Positions 48,207-58,700 of a stretch of DNA of 64,000 nt are shown one piece after another. Under the pieces are notes generated by a model that was not told the origin of the DNA, did not search any database, and saw only the letters and a list, made by a program, of their open reading frames with translations. This stretch comes from Brevundimonas fluminis. Lineage in GTDB: Bacteria; Pseudomonadota; Alphaproteobacteria; Caulobacterales; Caulobacteraceae. The stretch spans positions 62,001 to 126,000 of the forward strand of contig NZ_RQWJ01000004.1 in the NCBI RefSeq assembly GCF_003934285.1, given 5' to 3'. A program made the translations under genes and the position numbers. The first letter of the stretch is position 1; every line of letters starts with the position of its first letter.

Positions 48207-51200
48207 GATGAACAAGCGCTATCTCGGGGCGGCTTCCGCCCTCGCCGTCGCCGTCTCGCTCGGCATGGCCGGCACGGCCGCCGCCCAGGTGTCCAGCGCC
48301 ACGCTGCGCGGCACCGTCACCGACGAGGGTCAGGCCGAGACCGGCGGAACCGTCACGGCCCGCGACGTGGCCACCGGCTTCACCTCCCGGGGACGCATCG
48401 CGGCCGACGGCGGCTACGTGATCCCCGGCCTGCGTCCCGGCACCTATGAGATCACGGCGACCTCGGCGGACGGCGAGACGACGACCGACGTCGTCACCCT
48501 GGCCCTCGGTCAGGTCGGCACCCTCGATCTGGACGTCGGCGGGGCCGGCGCGGGCGTGGGCGTCGAGGGCGCGACCCAGGTCGACGACATCGTCGTGGTC
48601 GGTCGCCGCCTGTTCGAGGTCCGCACGCCGGAAGTGGCGACCAACGTCAGCCAGGCGCAGATCAACAACCTGCCCCAGATCAACCGCAACTTCCTGAACT
48701 TCGCCGCCCTGGCCCCGGGCCTGCGCCTGTCGCAGAACCCTGAAGAGCGCACGATCTCCGCCGGCGGGGCCCCGGCCCAGCAGATCAACGTCTTCATCGA
48801 CGGCCAGAACCAGAAGTCGACCATCATCGACGGCGGTGTGGCCGGTCAGGACGACAGCCGCGGCAACCCGTTCCCGCAGGCGGGCGTGCAGGAGTTCCGG
48901 GTCATCACCCAGAACTTCAAGGCCGAGTACGAACAGGCCGGCTCGGCCATCATCACGGCCGTGACCCGCTCGGGCACGAACGAGTTTTCGGGCGACGTCT
49001 TCGTCACCTACCAGGACGAGAGCTGGATCGCCCAGGACACTTTCGCCGAACAGCGCGGCGATCCCAAGGCTCCGCTGGAGAACATCCAGTACGGCTTCTC
49101 GGTCGGCGGCCCGATCATCGAGGACACGCTGCACTACTTCCTCGCCTATGAGCGCAAGGACGAGACCCGGTCCAGCACCGTCTTCTCCAACGACGCGACC
49201 TATGGAGCCCTGTTCGCCAGCGACTTCGGCACCTTCGCCTCGCCGTTCGAGCAGGACCTGCTGTTCGGCAAGCTGTCCTGGCAGGTGAATCCCGACCATC
49301 GCGTCGAACTGAGCGGCACCTTCCGCGACGAAAACGACATCCGCGACTTCGGCGGCACCACGTCCTACGACCGCGCCCAGCAGGTCAACACGGACGTCCG
49401 TTCGGTGGTGTTGAAGCACCAGTGGAGCGGCGACGGCTTCTTCAACGAAGCCACGGTCGACTACTTCCAGTACGTCTACAACCCGACCGCCTTGAACTTC
49501 AGCGAGTACGGCCGCGAGTACATCGTTTTCCGTGACGACAACGCCGCGCCGGGCTTCCAGTACAACGCCTTCAACCGCGACCGCACGGTGTTCAACACCG
49601 GCGGCCGGTCGGACAACCAGTACATCGAGCAGGAAAACCTGACGTTCAAGAACGACCTGACGTTCACGGACATCGAGTGGATGGGATCCCACACGATCAA
49701 GCTGGGCGCCAAGTACTCGATGCAGACGATGTACGTGAACAAGCAGTTCGGCCGGAATCCGCAGTTCCGCTACGACGTGGAGGCCCGCCCGGAGATCAAC
49801 GGCAGCCGCGACATCCCCGTCTCCGTCTTCCTCGGGTCGGGCGTGCCGGCCGCGGACGTCGAGAACAACGTCATCGGCCTGTACATCCAGGACGACTGGC
49901 AGATCACGCCTCAGCTGGAAATCAACCTCGGCCTGCGCTGGGACTATGAGGACAACGCGGTCAACAACGACTACGTGACGCCGACCAACATCCGGAACAT
50001 GCTGAACGCCATCCAGGCGCTGCCGGGCTACGACTTCCCGTCGTACTTCAATCCGGCGGACTACATTTCGGACGGAAACCGCGACGCCTTCGCCGACGCC
50101 TGGCAGCCGCGCGTCGGCTTCAGCTACGACGTCTTCGACGACGAAAGCACCGTCATCTTCGGCGGCGCGGGCCGGTACTACGACCGCATCGGCTTCAACT
50201 TCGCCTTCGATGAGCGCTTCAAGCCGCTGCAGTTCAACAAGGAGATCTTCTTCTCCGTGGCGGGCGGCCCGCGTGGCGGCGTCGACACCGTGGCCTGGGA
50301 TCCGGCCTATCTGACCGCCGCCGGTCTCGATCCCCTGCTGGCCGCGGCGCCGGGCGCGGGCGAGGTCTTCCTCGTCAACAACAACGCCCCGATCCCCTAC
50401 ACCGACCAGTACAACCTCGGCGTCCGCCAGAAGTTCGGCGACTGGCAGGCCGAGGTCATCCTGGCGGCCGGCCGCACCAAGGACGAGTTCGCCTGGTACA
50501 TCGCCAACGCGGGATCGGAGACGGGCAACCGCTTCGGCGGCCCGACCCCGTGCTCGGTCGGCTACTGCGAGTTCCGCAACCTGATCTTCTTCTCGGCCCA
50601 CGGGCGCGAGCGGGAGTATGAGGCGGTCTACGTCAAGCTGGACAAGCCCTACAACGCCCAGGACGGCTGGGGCTTCAACCTGTCCTACACCTTCATGGAC
50701 GCCCAGCAGAACGGCAGCCGCGACAACGGCATGGCGGGCTTCGACTTCGACTACAACTCGCCGGAGCAGACGCCGTGGTATCCCTCGTCCTTCGACGAGC
50801 GCCACCGCGTCGTCGCCTCGGGCATGGTCGACCTGCCGTACGATTTCCGCCTGTCGGGCATCCTGACCCTGGGTTCGGGCACCCCCTTCACCCAGTTCGT
50901 CTGCCCGACCGCCGTGCGGCCCGACCCGTCCAACCCGGACATCTGCTGGAACGCCGGTCGTCCCGAGAAGTACAGCTTCATCATCCCGAACGCCTGGGCC
51001 TTCCGCCAGCTGGACCTGCGTCTGACCAAGACCTTCGAGCTGTGGGACGGTCAGGCGGTGGAGGCCACCTTCGACGCCATCAACGTGCTCGACACGAAGA
51101 ACTACAACGGCTTCGAACAGTGCCTGTGCTCGGCGGACTACGGCGACCCCCGGTCGCAGGCGTTCCCGACCCGCAGCTTCCAGGTCGGTCTGCGCTACCG

Positions 51201-51207
51201 CTGGTAA
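48199..51207 (+). CDS. TonB-dependent outer-membrane receptor with carboxypeptidase-like N-terminal domain
   Basis: This 1002-residue outer-membrane receptor imports a large solute using TonB energy. The signal peptide is MSRMNKRYLGAASALAVAVS, cut near AAAQ. A carboxypeptidase-regulatory-like beta domain (about 35-115) comes first, then a plug (about 125-260) starting VDDIVVVGRRLFEV, then the barrel. The chain ends FQVGLRYRW, with terminal tryptophan. Oar-type receptors have this layout. The ATG at 48199 overlaps lacI; ATG 48208 (MNKRYLG) is an alternative. A strong terminator follows, before the glycosidase gene. The ligand is presumably the glycan of this locus. Confidence 0.93.
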   Translation: MSRMNKRYLGAASALAVAVSLGMAGTAAAQVSSATLRGTVTDEGQAETGGTVTARDVATGFTSRGRIAADGGYVIPGLRPGTYEITATSADGETTTDVVTLALGQVGTLDLDVGGAGAGVGVEGATQVDDIVVVGRRLFEVRTPEVATNVSQAQINNLPQINRNFLNFAALAPGLRLSQNPEERTISAGGAPAQQINVFIDGQNQKSTIIDGGVAGQDDSRGNPFPQAGVQEFRVITQNFKAEYEQAGSAIITAVTRSGTNEFSGDVFVTYQDESWIAQDTFAEQRGDPKAPLENIQYGFSVGGPIIEDTLHYFLAYERKDETRSSTVFSNDATYGALFASDFGTFASPFEQDLLFGKLSWQVNPDHRVELSGTFRDENDIRDFGGTTSYDRAQQVNTDVRSVVLKHQWSGDGFFNEATVDYFQYVYNPTALNFSEYGREYIVFRDDNAAPGFQYNAFNRDRTVFNTGGRSDNQYIEQENLTFKNDLTFTDIEWMGSHTIKLGAKYSMQTMYVNKQFGRNPQFRYDVEARPEINGSRDIPVSVFLGSGVPAADVENNVIGLYIQDDWQITPQLEINLGLRWDYEDNAVNNDYVTPTNIRNMLNAIQALPGYDFPSYFNPADYISDGNRDAFADAWQPRVGFSYDVFDDESTVIFGGAGRYYDRIGFNFAFDERFKPLQFNKEIFFSVAGGPRGGVDTVAWDPAYLTAAGLDPLLAAAPGAGEVFLVNNNAPIPYTDQYNLGVRQKFGDWQAEVILAAGRTKDEFAWYIANAGSETGNRFGGPTPCSVGYCEFRNLIFFSAHGREREYEAVYVKLDKPYNAQDGWGFNLSYTFMDAQQNGSRDNGMAGFDFDYNSPEQTPWYPSSFDERHRVVASGMVDLPYDFRLSGILTLGSGTPFTQFVCPTAVRPDPSNPDICWNAGRPEKYSFIIPNAWAFRQLDLRLTKTFELWDGQAVEATFDAINVLDTKNYNGFEQCLCSADYGDPRSQAFPTRSFQVGLRYRW

Positions 51208-51225
51208 GCGTCTCCTGAGCCTGCC

Positions 51226-51270
51226 GGGCCGCCGCGACGCCCCAATCGTCGCGGCGGCCCATTTTCTTTT
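51226..51270 (+). terminator. Strong Rho-independent terminator after the TonB receptor
   Basis: The arms GGGCCGCCGCGACG (51226-51239) and CGTCGCGGCGGCCC (51247-51260) make a perfect 14-bp stem with a CCCCAAT loop, followed by ATTTTCTTTT. It begins 19 bases after the receptor stop and ends 33 bases before the next ATG. It should stop or weaken transcription into the glycosidase/ABC operon, giving the receptor more mRNA than the downstream genes. Confidence 0.9.
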
Positions 51271-51303
51271 GAGTTTTCGTCAGTCGCGTAAGAGGATTTG
51301 CCC

Positions 51304-52731
51304 ATGGACCGTCGCCAGCTTCTCCTGTCCGTGGGTTCCGCCGCCGCCCTCGCGGGCTCAGGGTGTTCGACCCTGTCGCTGCCGGGCATGGCCGCCGGCG
51401 TGGATCCCGAGCTGACCGACCTCCAGTTCCGCACCTTCCGCTGGTTCGCCGAGACCCAGAACCGGCAGAACGGCCTGACCCCGGACCGCTGGCCCACGCC
51501 GTCGTTCGCCTCGGTCGCCGCCGTCGGCTTCGCCCTGACCTGCTGGCCCATCGGCGTCGAGCGCGGCTGGATGAGCCGGGAAGAGGCGCGCGACCGCACC
51601 CTCGCCACCATCCGCTTCTTCCACGACGCGCCGCAGGGCCCCGCCGCGACCGGCATGACCGGCCACAAGGGCTTCTTCTACCACTTCCTCGACATGAAGA
51701 CCGGCCACCGCTTCGGCACGACCGAGCTGTCGACGGTCGACACCACCCTGCTGCTGGGCGGCATGCTGTACGCCAAGCAGTGGTTCGACGCCGACCACCC
51801 CGAAGAAGCCGAGATCCGCACCAAGGTGCAGGCCATCTACGACCGCGTCGAATGGGACTGGGCCGAGGTCCGGCCGCGCCGCATCACCATGGGCTGGCAC
51901 CCGGAGACCGGCTTCATCCCCGCCGACTGGCACGTCTACAACGAAGGCATGCTGGTCCTGCTGCTGGCCATCGGCAGCGACGCTCATCCGGTGTCGGCCG
52001 ACGTCTGGACCGAGTGGTGCAGCGTCTACGAGCGCAGCTTCCATGCGGAGTGGGGTCCGAAGCACCTGCATTTCGGCCCGATGTTCGGCCACCAGTACAG
52101 CCACATGTACGTCGACTTCCGCGGCATCCACGACGCGTGGATGCGCGGGGTCCAGGCCGAGATTCCGGGTTTCGACTACTTCCAGAACAGCGTCCGCGCC
52201 GTCGCGGCGCAGAAGGGCTATGCGGTCCGCAACCCGAAGGGTTGGGTCGGCTACGACGACCAGGTCTGGGGCATCACCGCCTGCGACGGCCCCGGCGACT
52301 TCAAACAGGTGATCGACGGCCGCGAGCGCGAGTTCCACTCCTATTCGGCGCGCGGTCCCGGCGAGCGCGACGACGGCACCCTGGCTCCCACCGCGGCGCT
52401 GGGCAGCTATCCCTTCGCCCCGGCCGAGGTGACCGCCTGCTTCAAGGCCCTGAAGTCCCGCTACGGCGCCGGCATCTGGACGCAGTACGGCTTCCTCGAC
52501 AGCTTCAATCCGACGCTCACTCACCGCGACGGCCCGCTGCTGCACGGCTCGATCGTGCCGGGCGTGGGCTGGGTCGACGGCGACTATCTGGGCATCGATC
52601 AGGGTCCCATCGTCATCCAGATCGAGAACGGCCGCTCCGACGCCGTCTGGAAGCGCATGCGGTCCGAGCCCAACCTGATCCGCGGTCTGAAGCGCGCCGG
52701 GTTCACCGGCGGCTGGCTGGACCGCGCATGA
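51304..52731 (+). CDS. Glucoamylase-type (GH144-like) glycoside hydrolase lipoprotein
   Basis: This 475-residue protein belongs to the glucoamylase (PF10091) family, whose CAZy family GH144 contains endo-beta-1,2-glucanases. Typical segments are DLQFRTFRWFAETQN at about residue 38, a GHKGFFYHFLDMKTG region, TTELSTVDTTLLLGGML, and the C-terminal LDSFNPT and YLGIDQGPIVIQIEN. The N-terminus has two arginines and a lipobox (MDRRQLLLSVGSAAALAGSG then C), so it is probably a Tat-exported lipoprotein. ATG 51304 is favoured over a TTG two codons upstream. It overlaps the binding-protein gene by four bases. Confidence 0.88.
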   Translation: MDRRQLLLSVGSAAALAGSGCSTLSLPGMAAGVDPELTDLQFRTFRWFAETQNRQNGLTPDRWPTPSFASVAAVGFALTCWPIGVERGWMSREEARDRTLATIRFFHDAPQGPAATGMTGHKGFFYHFLDMKTGHRFGTTELSTVDTTLLLGGMLYAKQWFDADHPEEAEIRTKVQAIYDRVEWDWAEVRPRRITMGWHPETGFIPADWHVYNEGMLVLLLAIGSDAHPVSADVWTEWCSVYERSFHAEWGPKHLHFGPMFGHQYSHMYVDFRGIHDAWMRGVQAEIPGFDYFQNSVRAVAAQKGYAVRNPKGWVGYDDQVWGITACDGPGDFKQVIDGREREFHSYSARGPGERDDGTLAPTAALGSYPFAPAEVTACFKALKSRYGAGIWTQYGFLDSFNPTLTHRDGPLLHGSIVPGVGWVDGDYLGIDQGPIVIQIENGRSDAVWKRMRSEPNLIRGLKRAGFTGGWLDRA

Positions 52732-53993
52732 GCCTGATCCGGCCCGACCGTCGCGCCGCGCTGGGCCTCGTCGCCGGCGCCGCCGCGGGTCTGGCCGGCT
52801 GCGGCCGAAGCGGGCAGGGCACGCGCCTGACCTTCTGGGCCATGGGCAATGAGGCGACCAACGTCCCGAAGATCCTGCCGCGCTTCGAGGCGCAGAATCC
52901 CGGCATGACCGTCGACGTCCAGGCCCTGCCGTGGACCGCCGCGCATCAGAAGCTGCTGACCGCCTACGCGGGCTCCTCGCTGCCGGACCTCAGCCAGGTC
53001 GGCAACACCTGGGTGTCCGAGATGTCGGCCATCGGCGCCATCAGCGAGCTTCCGGCTTCCGCCTCCGACCTGCTGACGGATCAGTTCCCCGCGGTGCTGG
53101 ACACCAACCGGGTGAACGGCCGCCTCGTCGGCGTGCCCTGGTACGTCGACACCCGTCTGCTGTTCGTGCGCACCGACCTGCTGGCCCAGGCCGGCTACGA
53201 CGCCGTGCCCACGACCTGGGCCGACTGGAAGGCCTCGATGCACGCGGTCAAGCGGCTCGTGGGTCCGGACCGCTACGCGATCCTGTTGCCGCTCAACGAG
53301 TTCGAGCAGCTTCTGACCTTGGGACTTCAGGGCGAAGAGCCCCTGCTGCGCGACGACGACACGCGCGGCAATTTCTCCAGCCCGTCGTTCGTCGCGGCGC
53401 TCGCCTTCTACAAGAGCCTGTTCGACGAGGGCCTCGCCCCCGTCGCCTCCTCGACCCAGATCTCCAACGTCTGGACCGAGTTCGACCGCGGCTGGTTCAG
53501 CTTCCACTTCTCCGGCCCGTGGACGATCGGCGAGTTCCGCGACCGCCTGTCGCCCACCACCCGATGGAACACCGCCGGCGTGCCCGGCCCGCGCGGCCCC
53601 GGCGCCTCGGCCCCCGGCGGCTCGTCTCTGGTCGTCTACCGCTCGTCGCCCAATCAGGAGGCGGCGTGGAAGCTGGTGCGCTTCCTCATGGATCCGGCGG
53701 TCCAGGTGGAATTCAACCGCATCACCGGCGACCTGCCCAGCCGGCCCAGCGCCTGGGCCGATCCCGCCGTCGTCGCCGATCCCGCCATAACGGCCTTCAA
53801 GGGCCAGCTCGAGCGCGCGAAGCCCGTGCCCAAGGCGCCGGAGTGGGAACGGATCGTCACCGAGATGCAGATCGTGGCCGAGCGCATGGTCCGCGGCGAG
53901 TTCACGCCCGAGGCCGCTGGCGCCGAGATCGACCGCCGCGCCGACCGCCTGCTGGCCAAGCGGCGCTGGATGAAGGAGCAGGGCAGGGCATGA
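52728..53993 (+). CDS. ABC sugar-binding lipoprotein (extracellular solute-binding protein family 1)
   Basis: This 421-residue protein binds a sugar for the ABC importer at 53990-55752. The N-terminus MSLIRPDRRAALGLVAGAAA followed by GLAGC is a twin-arginine-like signal with lipobox, so it is tethered in the periplasm. The sugar-binding fold type 1 is seen in TFWAMGNEATNVPKILPRFEA, WYVDTRLLFVRTDLL, FHFSGPWTIGEF and FNRITGDLPSR. It does not resemble the phosphate-glycerol binding UgpB subtype closely. ATG 52728 overlaps the glycosidase stop by four bases; the longer frame upstream is a shadow. Confidence 0.92.
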   Translation: MSLIRPDRRAALGLVAGAAAGLAGCGRSGQGTRLTFWAMGNEATNVPKILPRFEAQNPGMTVDVQALPWTAAHQKLLTAYAGSSLPDLSQVGNTWVSEMSAIGAISELPASASDLLTDQFPAVLDTNRVNGRLVGVPWYVDTRLLFVRTDLLAQAGYDAVPTTWADWKASMHAVKRLVGPDRYAILLPLNEFEQLLTLGLQGEEPLLRDDDTRGNFSSPSFVAALAFYKSLFDEGLAPVASSTQISNVWTEFDRGWFSFHFSGPWTIGEFRDRLSPTTRWNTAGVPGPRGPGASAPGGSSLVVYRSSPNQEAAWKLVRFLMDPAVQVEFNRITGDLPSRPSAWADPAVVADPAITAFKGQLERAKPVPKAPEWERIVTEMQIVAERMVRGEFTPEAAGAEIDRRADRLLAKRRWMKEQGRA

Positions 53994-54928
53994 CCGCCGT
54001 CGAGGCCACCATCGCCGCCGAGCCGCGTCGCCCTGCCGCGAACCCGCGCACCCGCTCGCGTGCGGCCTGGGGCTTCGTCGCCCCGGCGCTGATCGCCATC
54101 GCCGTCTTCTTCGCCGTGCCGGTCTTCGCGGCCCTGCTGCTCAGCCTGACCGACTTCGACATCTACGCCCTGGCCGACCTGCGCAACCTGCGCTTCGTCG
54201 GGCTGGACAACTACGTGAACCTGTTCAGCAATCCGCTGTTCTGGGGGGCCATGAAGAACACGGGCCTGTTCGCCCTGATCGGCGTGCCGGCCTCGATCGC
54301 CGCCTCGCTGGCCGCCGCCCTGCTGCTCAACGCCCGCATCATCAAATGGCGGCCGGTCTGGCGCGTCGCCTTCTTCGCGCCCTTCGTCACCACCCTGGTC
54401 GCCACGGCGGTGCTGTGGAACTACCTGCTGCACACCCGCTACGGCCTGATCAACTGGGCCCTGACCGGCGTGGGCCTGCCCGCCGTCGACTGGCTGGGCA
54501 GCCCCGCGACCTCCATCCCGGCCATCCTGATCTTCGTCGTCTGGAAGACCTTCGGCTACAACATGCTGATCTTTCTGGCCGTCCTTCAGACCGTGCCGGA
54601 CGAGCTGCACGAGGCCGCGCGCATCGACGGGGCCCGGGCCTGGACGCGCTTCCGGCACGTCACCCTGCCGGCCATCGCCCCGACCCTGCTGCTCGTCTCG
54701 ATCATCTCGGTGGCCAGCTTCTTCCAGCTGTTCGCCGAACCCTACGTCATGACCCAGGGCGGCCCGGCCCAGTCGACCGTGACGGTGCTCTACTTCATGT
54801 ACGAAGAGGGCTTCAAATGGTGGAACCTGGGGTCCGCCTCGGCGGTCGCCTTCATCCTCTTTCTCTGCATCCTCGCCGTCACCCTGGTCCAGCTGGCCGT
54901 CGCCCGCCGTCTGGGGGCCTACGAATGA
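53990..54928 (+). CDS. ABC sugar permease, MalF/UgpA-type
   Basis: This 312-residue inner-membrane permease has a cytoplasmic N-terminal segment of about 25 residues (MTAVEATIAAEPRRPAANPR) and six predicted helices. The EAA loop that contacts the ATPase is EAARIDGARAWTRFRHVTLPAI. The first helix and loop contain FDIYALADLRNLRFVGLDNY, typical of carbohydrate ABC permeases of the binding-protein-dependent family. ATG 53990 overlaps the binding-protein stop by four bases, and its stop overlaps the next permease by four bases, so all are coupled. Confidence 0.94.
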   Translation: MTAVEATIAAEPRRPAANPRTRSRAAWGFVAPALIAIAVFFAVPVFAALLLSLTDFDIYALADLRNLRFVGLDNYVNLFSNPLFWGAMKNTGLFALIGVPASIAASLAAALLLNARIIKWRPVWRVAFFAPFVTTLVATAVLWNYLLHTRYGLINWALTGVGLPAVDWLGSPATSIPAILIFVVWKTFGYNMLIFLAVLQTVPDELHEAARIDGARAWTRFRHVTLPAIAPTLLLVSIISVASFFQLFAEPYVMTQGGPAQSTVTVLYFMYEEGFKWWNLGSASAVAFILFLCILAVTLVQLAVARRLGAYE

Positions 54929-55752
54929 GCCGGCGCTTCGACCTTAAGGCGGTGCTCGCCAACCTGGCCGTCGTCCTGCTGGTCGTCGTCGTCCTGTTCC
55001 CGCTGGTCTGGATGGTCTCCGTCAGCTTCATGAGCCAGGGCGAGGCCGCCACCTTCCCGCCGCCGCTCTGGCCGTCGAAGCCGACGCTGGAGCACTATCG
55101 CGACCTGTTCGTGACCCAGGGCATGGGCCGCTACATGCTCAACAGCCTGATCCTCGCCACCCTGGCGACGATCCTGGCCCTGCTGTTCACCGTCCCCGCC
55201 GGCTACGCCTTCGCCAAGCTGCGCTTCGCCGGCCGCGATCGCCTGTTCCAGCTGCTGGTCGCCGCGCTCGTGGTGCCCGCCCAGATCGGCACCCTGCCGC
55301 TCTTCCTGATGTTGAAGTCCATGGGGCTGGTGAACACCTATGCGGGGGCCCTGGTGCCCTGGCTGGCTTCGATATTCGGCCTGTTTCTGGTGCGTCAGTA
55401 CGCCCTCAGCATTCCGGACGAGATGCTGGAGGCCGCGCGGGTCGACGGCGCGACCGAGGGCCAGATCTTCCGCCGCGTGGTGCTGCCGACGCTGCAGCCC
55501 ATCGTCGTGACCCTCGCCCTGTTCGTCTTCCTTGGCAGCTGGAACGACTTCCTGTGGCCGCTGATCGTCCTGACGGACCAGTCGAACTACACCCTGCCGG
55601 TGGCCCTGGCGGCCATGTCGCGAGAGCACGTGCAGGACGCCGAGATGATGATGGCCGGCGCCGTCCTCACCGTCGCCCCGGTGCTGATCCTCTTCCTCGC
55701 CCTGCAACGCTACTACATCCGCGGCATGCTCGCGGGCAGCGTGAAGGGGTAG
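54925..55752 (+). CDS. ABC sugar permease, MalG/UgpE-type
   Basis: This 275-residue partner permease has six predicted helices beginning LANLAVVLLVVVVLFPLVWM. The EAA loop is EAARVDGATEGQIFRRVVLPTL. The ending YYIRGMLAGSVKG is the common tail of MalG-like permeases. It starts in an ATGA overlap with the first permease gene. No ATPase gene follows on this strand; the only candidate ATPase for the system is the gene at 59051-60136, on the opposite strand and separated by a glycosidase gene. Confidence 0.95.
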   Translation: MSRRFDLKAVLANLAVVLLVVVVLFPLVWMVSVSFMSQGEAATFPPPLWPSKPTLEHYRDLFVTQGMGRYMLNSLILATLATILALLFTVPAGYAFAKLRFAGRDRLFQLLVAALVVPAQIGTLPLFLMLKSMGLVNTYAGALVPWLASIFGLFLVRQYALSIPDEMLEAARVDGATEGQIFRRVVLPTLQPIVVTLALFVFLGSWNDFLWPLIVLTDQSNYTLPVALAAMSREHVQDAEMMMAGAVLTVAPVLILFLALQRYYIRGMLAGSVKG

Positions 55753-55760
55753 GTCACCAG

Positions 55761-55781
55761 TCCTCCTCCGACGGGGGAGGA
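55761..55781. repeat. CT/GA-rich inverted repeat between permease and glycosidase genes
   Basis: TCCTCCTCC-gac-GGGGGAGGA forms a nine-pair stem with one G-T wobble and a three-base loop. It lies between the permease stop and the start of the 1071-residue gene. No T-run follows, so it is not a classical terminator; it may cause partial termination or mRNA end protection, or be a dispersed palindromic repeat like the one at 59019-59044, on the other side of the same gene. Confidence 0.6.
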
Positions 55782-55798
55782 TTGCGCGGAGTAAGCTG

Positions 55799-58700
55799 AT
55801 GCGTTCTGTCCTCGTCCTGTTGGCCTCGATCCTGATCGCGGGTTCCGCCCACGCCCAGGACCCCCGCGTCCTCGACGCCTTCGAGGACCTGTCGCCGTGG
55901 ACGGCCGACGCCTCCACCGACGTCTCCTCCGCCGTCGCCCCCGTGGACGGGCGCGAGGGGCGGGCCATGCGGCTCAGCTACGACTTCAACGGCCGCTCGG
56001 GCTACGCCTTCGCCGCCCGCGCCATCGACCTGGACGTGCCGGAGAATTTCGAGATCAGCTTCTGGGCCCGCGGCGACATGCGGCCCAACACGCTGGAGAT
56101 CAAATTCGTCGACGCCACGGGCCGCAACGTCCACTGGCGCCGCATCGAGAACTTCCAGGCGCCGTCCGAATGGACCCGCTTCACCATCAAGAAGCGCCAG
56201 ATCACCTGGGCCTGGGGCCCCGATCCCGACCGCACCTTCCGCGGCGCCGAACGCATCGAGTTCGTGGTCACGGCGGGGCAGGGCGGCGCGGGCACGCTGG
56301 AGGTCGATCAGCTCGAGATCCGCGAGCTGCCGCCCGAGCCGGGCGTCCCCCCGCGTCCGGAAGCCGAGGCGACCAGCGTCGACGGCCTGAACGTCGCCGC
56401 CCGCGCCGTCGACGACGACCCGGGGACCTTCTGGCGGTCGCAGCCGGGCGCGTCCCAGTCCCTGACGCTGGACCTCGGCTATGAGCGCGAGTTCGGCGGA
56501 CTGACCCTGCGATGGGCCGATCGTCACGCCGCCTCCGGCTATGTGGTGCACGCCTCCTCCGACGGCCGCGAATGGCGCGAGCTGACCCGCGTGACGGACG
56601 GCGACGGCGGAGCCGACTGGCTGCGCACGCCCGAGGCCTCGGCCCGCTGGCTGCGGATCGACATGCGGACCCCGCTCGACCAGTCGGGCGTCGTCGGCCA
56701 GGCCGGCGCCGGCCAGCGGCTCGGTCAGGCGGCGACGAACGCCTATGCCCTGACCTCGGTCGAGATCGAACCCCTGTCGTTCGGCGAGACGCCGACGAAG
56801 TTCGTCATGGCGGTGGCGGAGGAGAACCTGCGCGGCCTGTACCCCCGCGGCTTCGTCGGCGAGCAGCCCTACTGGACCCTGGTCGGCGTGGACGGCGGCG
56901 GCGAGAGCGGTCTGATGTCCGAGGACGGCGCCATCGAGCTGCGCCGCGCCGGTCCGTCCATCGAGCCCTTCGTCGTCGACAACGGCCGCCTGATCACCTG
57001 GGCCGACGTCGGCATCACCCAGTCCCTGCGCGACGGCGACCTGCCCATTCCGACGGTGACCTGGGCGTCCGACGACTGGACCCTGGCGATCACCAGCTTC
57101 GCCGAAGGCACGCCCGAGGCCGCAGGACTGTGGGGCCGCTACGACCTCACCAACACCTCGCCCCGGCCTCGCGCCCTGACGCTGGCGCTGGCCGCGCGTC
57201 CGTATCAGGTGAACGGCCCGATCCAGTTCCTCGCCATCCCCGGCGGGGTCGGCCCGATCGAGCAGTTCGACTGGAACGGCGCGACGCTCGTGCTCAACGA
57301 CGCCGTCCGCGTCTCGGCCCTCGTCATCCCGGACGCGGTGTCCGCCTCGACCTTTCAGGCCGGCGCCGATCCGCAGGCCCTGATCGCCGACGCCTCCGCC
57401 CGCCGCGCGCCCGCGCAACGGATCGTGGAATCCGACGCCTCGGGTCTGATGGCCGGCGCGCTTCTGTACGACGTCACCCTGCAGCCCGGCGAGACGCGCA
57501 CCTTCGGCTTTCTCGCCCGGCTCGCCGGCCCGACTCCGGACCTCCAGCCGACGGCCTCGGTGGAGGCGGTTCTTGACAGGGCCGAGGACGCCGTCGCCGC
57601 AGAATGGCGCGGCAAGATGGACCGCTTCGACCTGATCCTGCCGCCCCAGGCCCAGCGGATCGAGGACGTGGCCAAATCCTCGCTGGCCCACATGCTGATG
57701 TCGCGTCAGGGGCCGATCATCCAGCCGGGCACGCGCAGCTACAACCGCTCGTGGATCCGCGACGGCGCCATGATGGCCGAGGGGCTGAACCGCCTCGGCC
57801 ACGCCGACGTCTCGGCCGCCTATCTGGACTGGTACGCCCCCTACGTCTTCGAGGACGGCAAGGTGCCGTGCTGCGTCGACGCCCGCGGCTCCGACCCGGT
57901 GCCCGAGAACGACAGCCACGGCGAGTTCATCTTCCTGGCCGCCGAGAACTATCGCCACACCCGCGACCGCGCTGCGCTGGAGCGTGTCTGGCCGCAGGTG
58001 CAGAAGGCCATCGCCTACATGGACGGCCTGCGCGCCACCACGCGCACGGCGGAGTTCCGGACGTCCGAGACCGCCCACCTGTTCGGCCTGCTGCCGCCGA
58101 CCATCAGCCACGAGGGCTATTCCGACAATCCGGCCTACAGCTACTGGGACGACTTCTGGGGCCTGATCGGCTACCGCGACGCCGCCTTCATCGCCGACGT
58201 GCTGGGCGACGCCGACGCGGCGGCCCGCATCCGCGCGGCGGGGACGGAGTTCCAAACCGACGTCATGGCCTCCATCACGGCGACCGCCGCCTTCCACGAC
58301 ATCGACTGGATCGCCGGCGCCGCAGACCGGGGCGACTTCGACGCCACCTCGACCACCATCGGCCTGTCGCCCGGCGGCTTCATCGACGAGCTGCCCCAGA
58401 CCCTCCTGACCAATACCTTCGACAAATGGTGGGACAACTTCACGGCGCGTCAGGAGAACCGCATGACGTGGCGCGACTACACCCCCTACGAACTGCGCAA
58501 CGTCGGGGCCCTGATTCGTCTCGGTCGCCGCGACGCGGCCCTGCGCGCGCTCGACTTCTACTTCGCCGACATGCGCCCCGTCGCCTGGAACGGCTGGGCC
58601 GAGGTCGTCGGCCATCATGAGCGCGAGCCGCGCTTCATCGGCGACATGCCGCACGCCTGGATCAGCTCGGACTACATCCGCTCGGCCATCGACCTGCTGG

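Noticed and set aside
47890-50805. Very long minus-strand open frame antisense to the TonB receptor
   Set aside because: It is a GC-rich shadow frame; its protein is Arg/Val/Asp-rich with no domain, whereas the plus-strand frame is a full TonB receptor.
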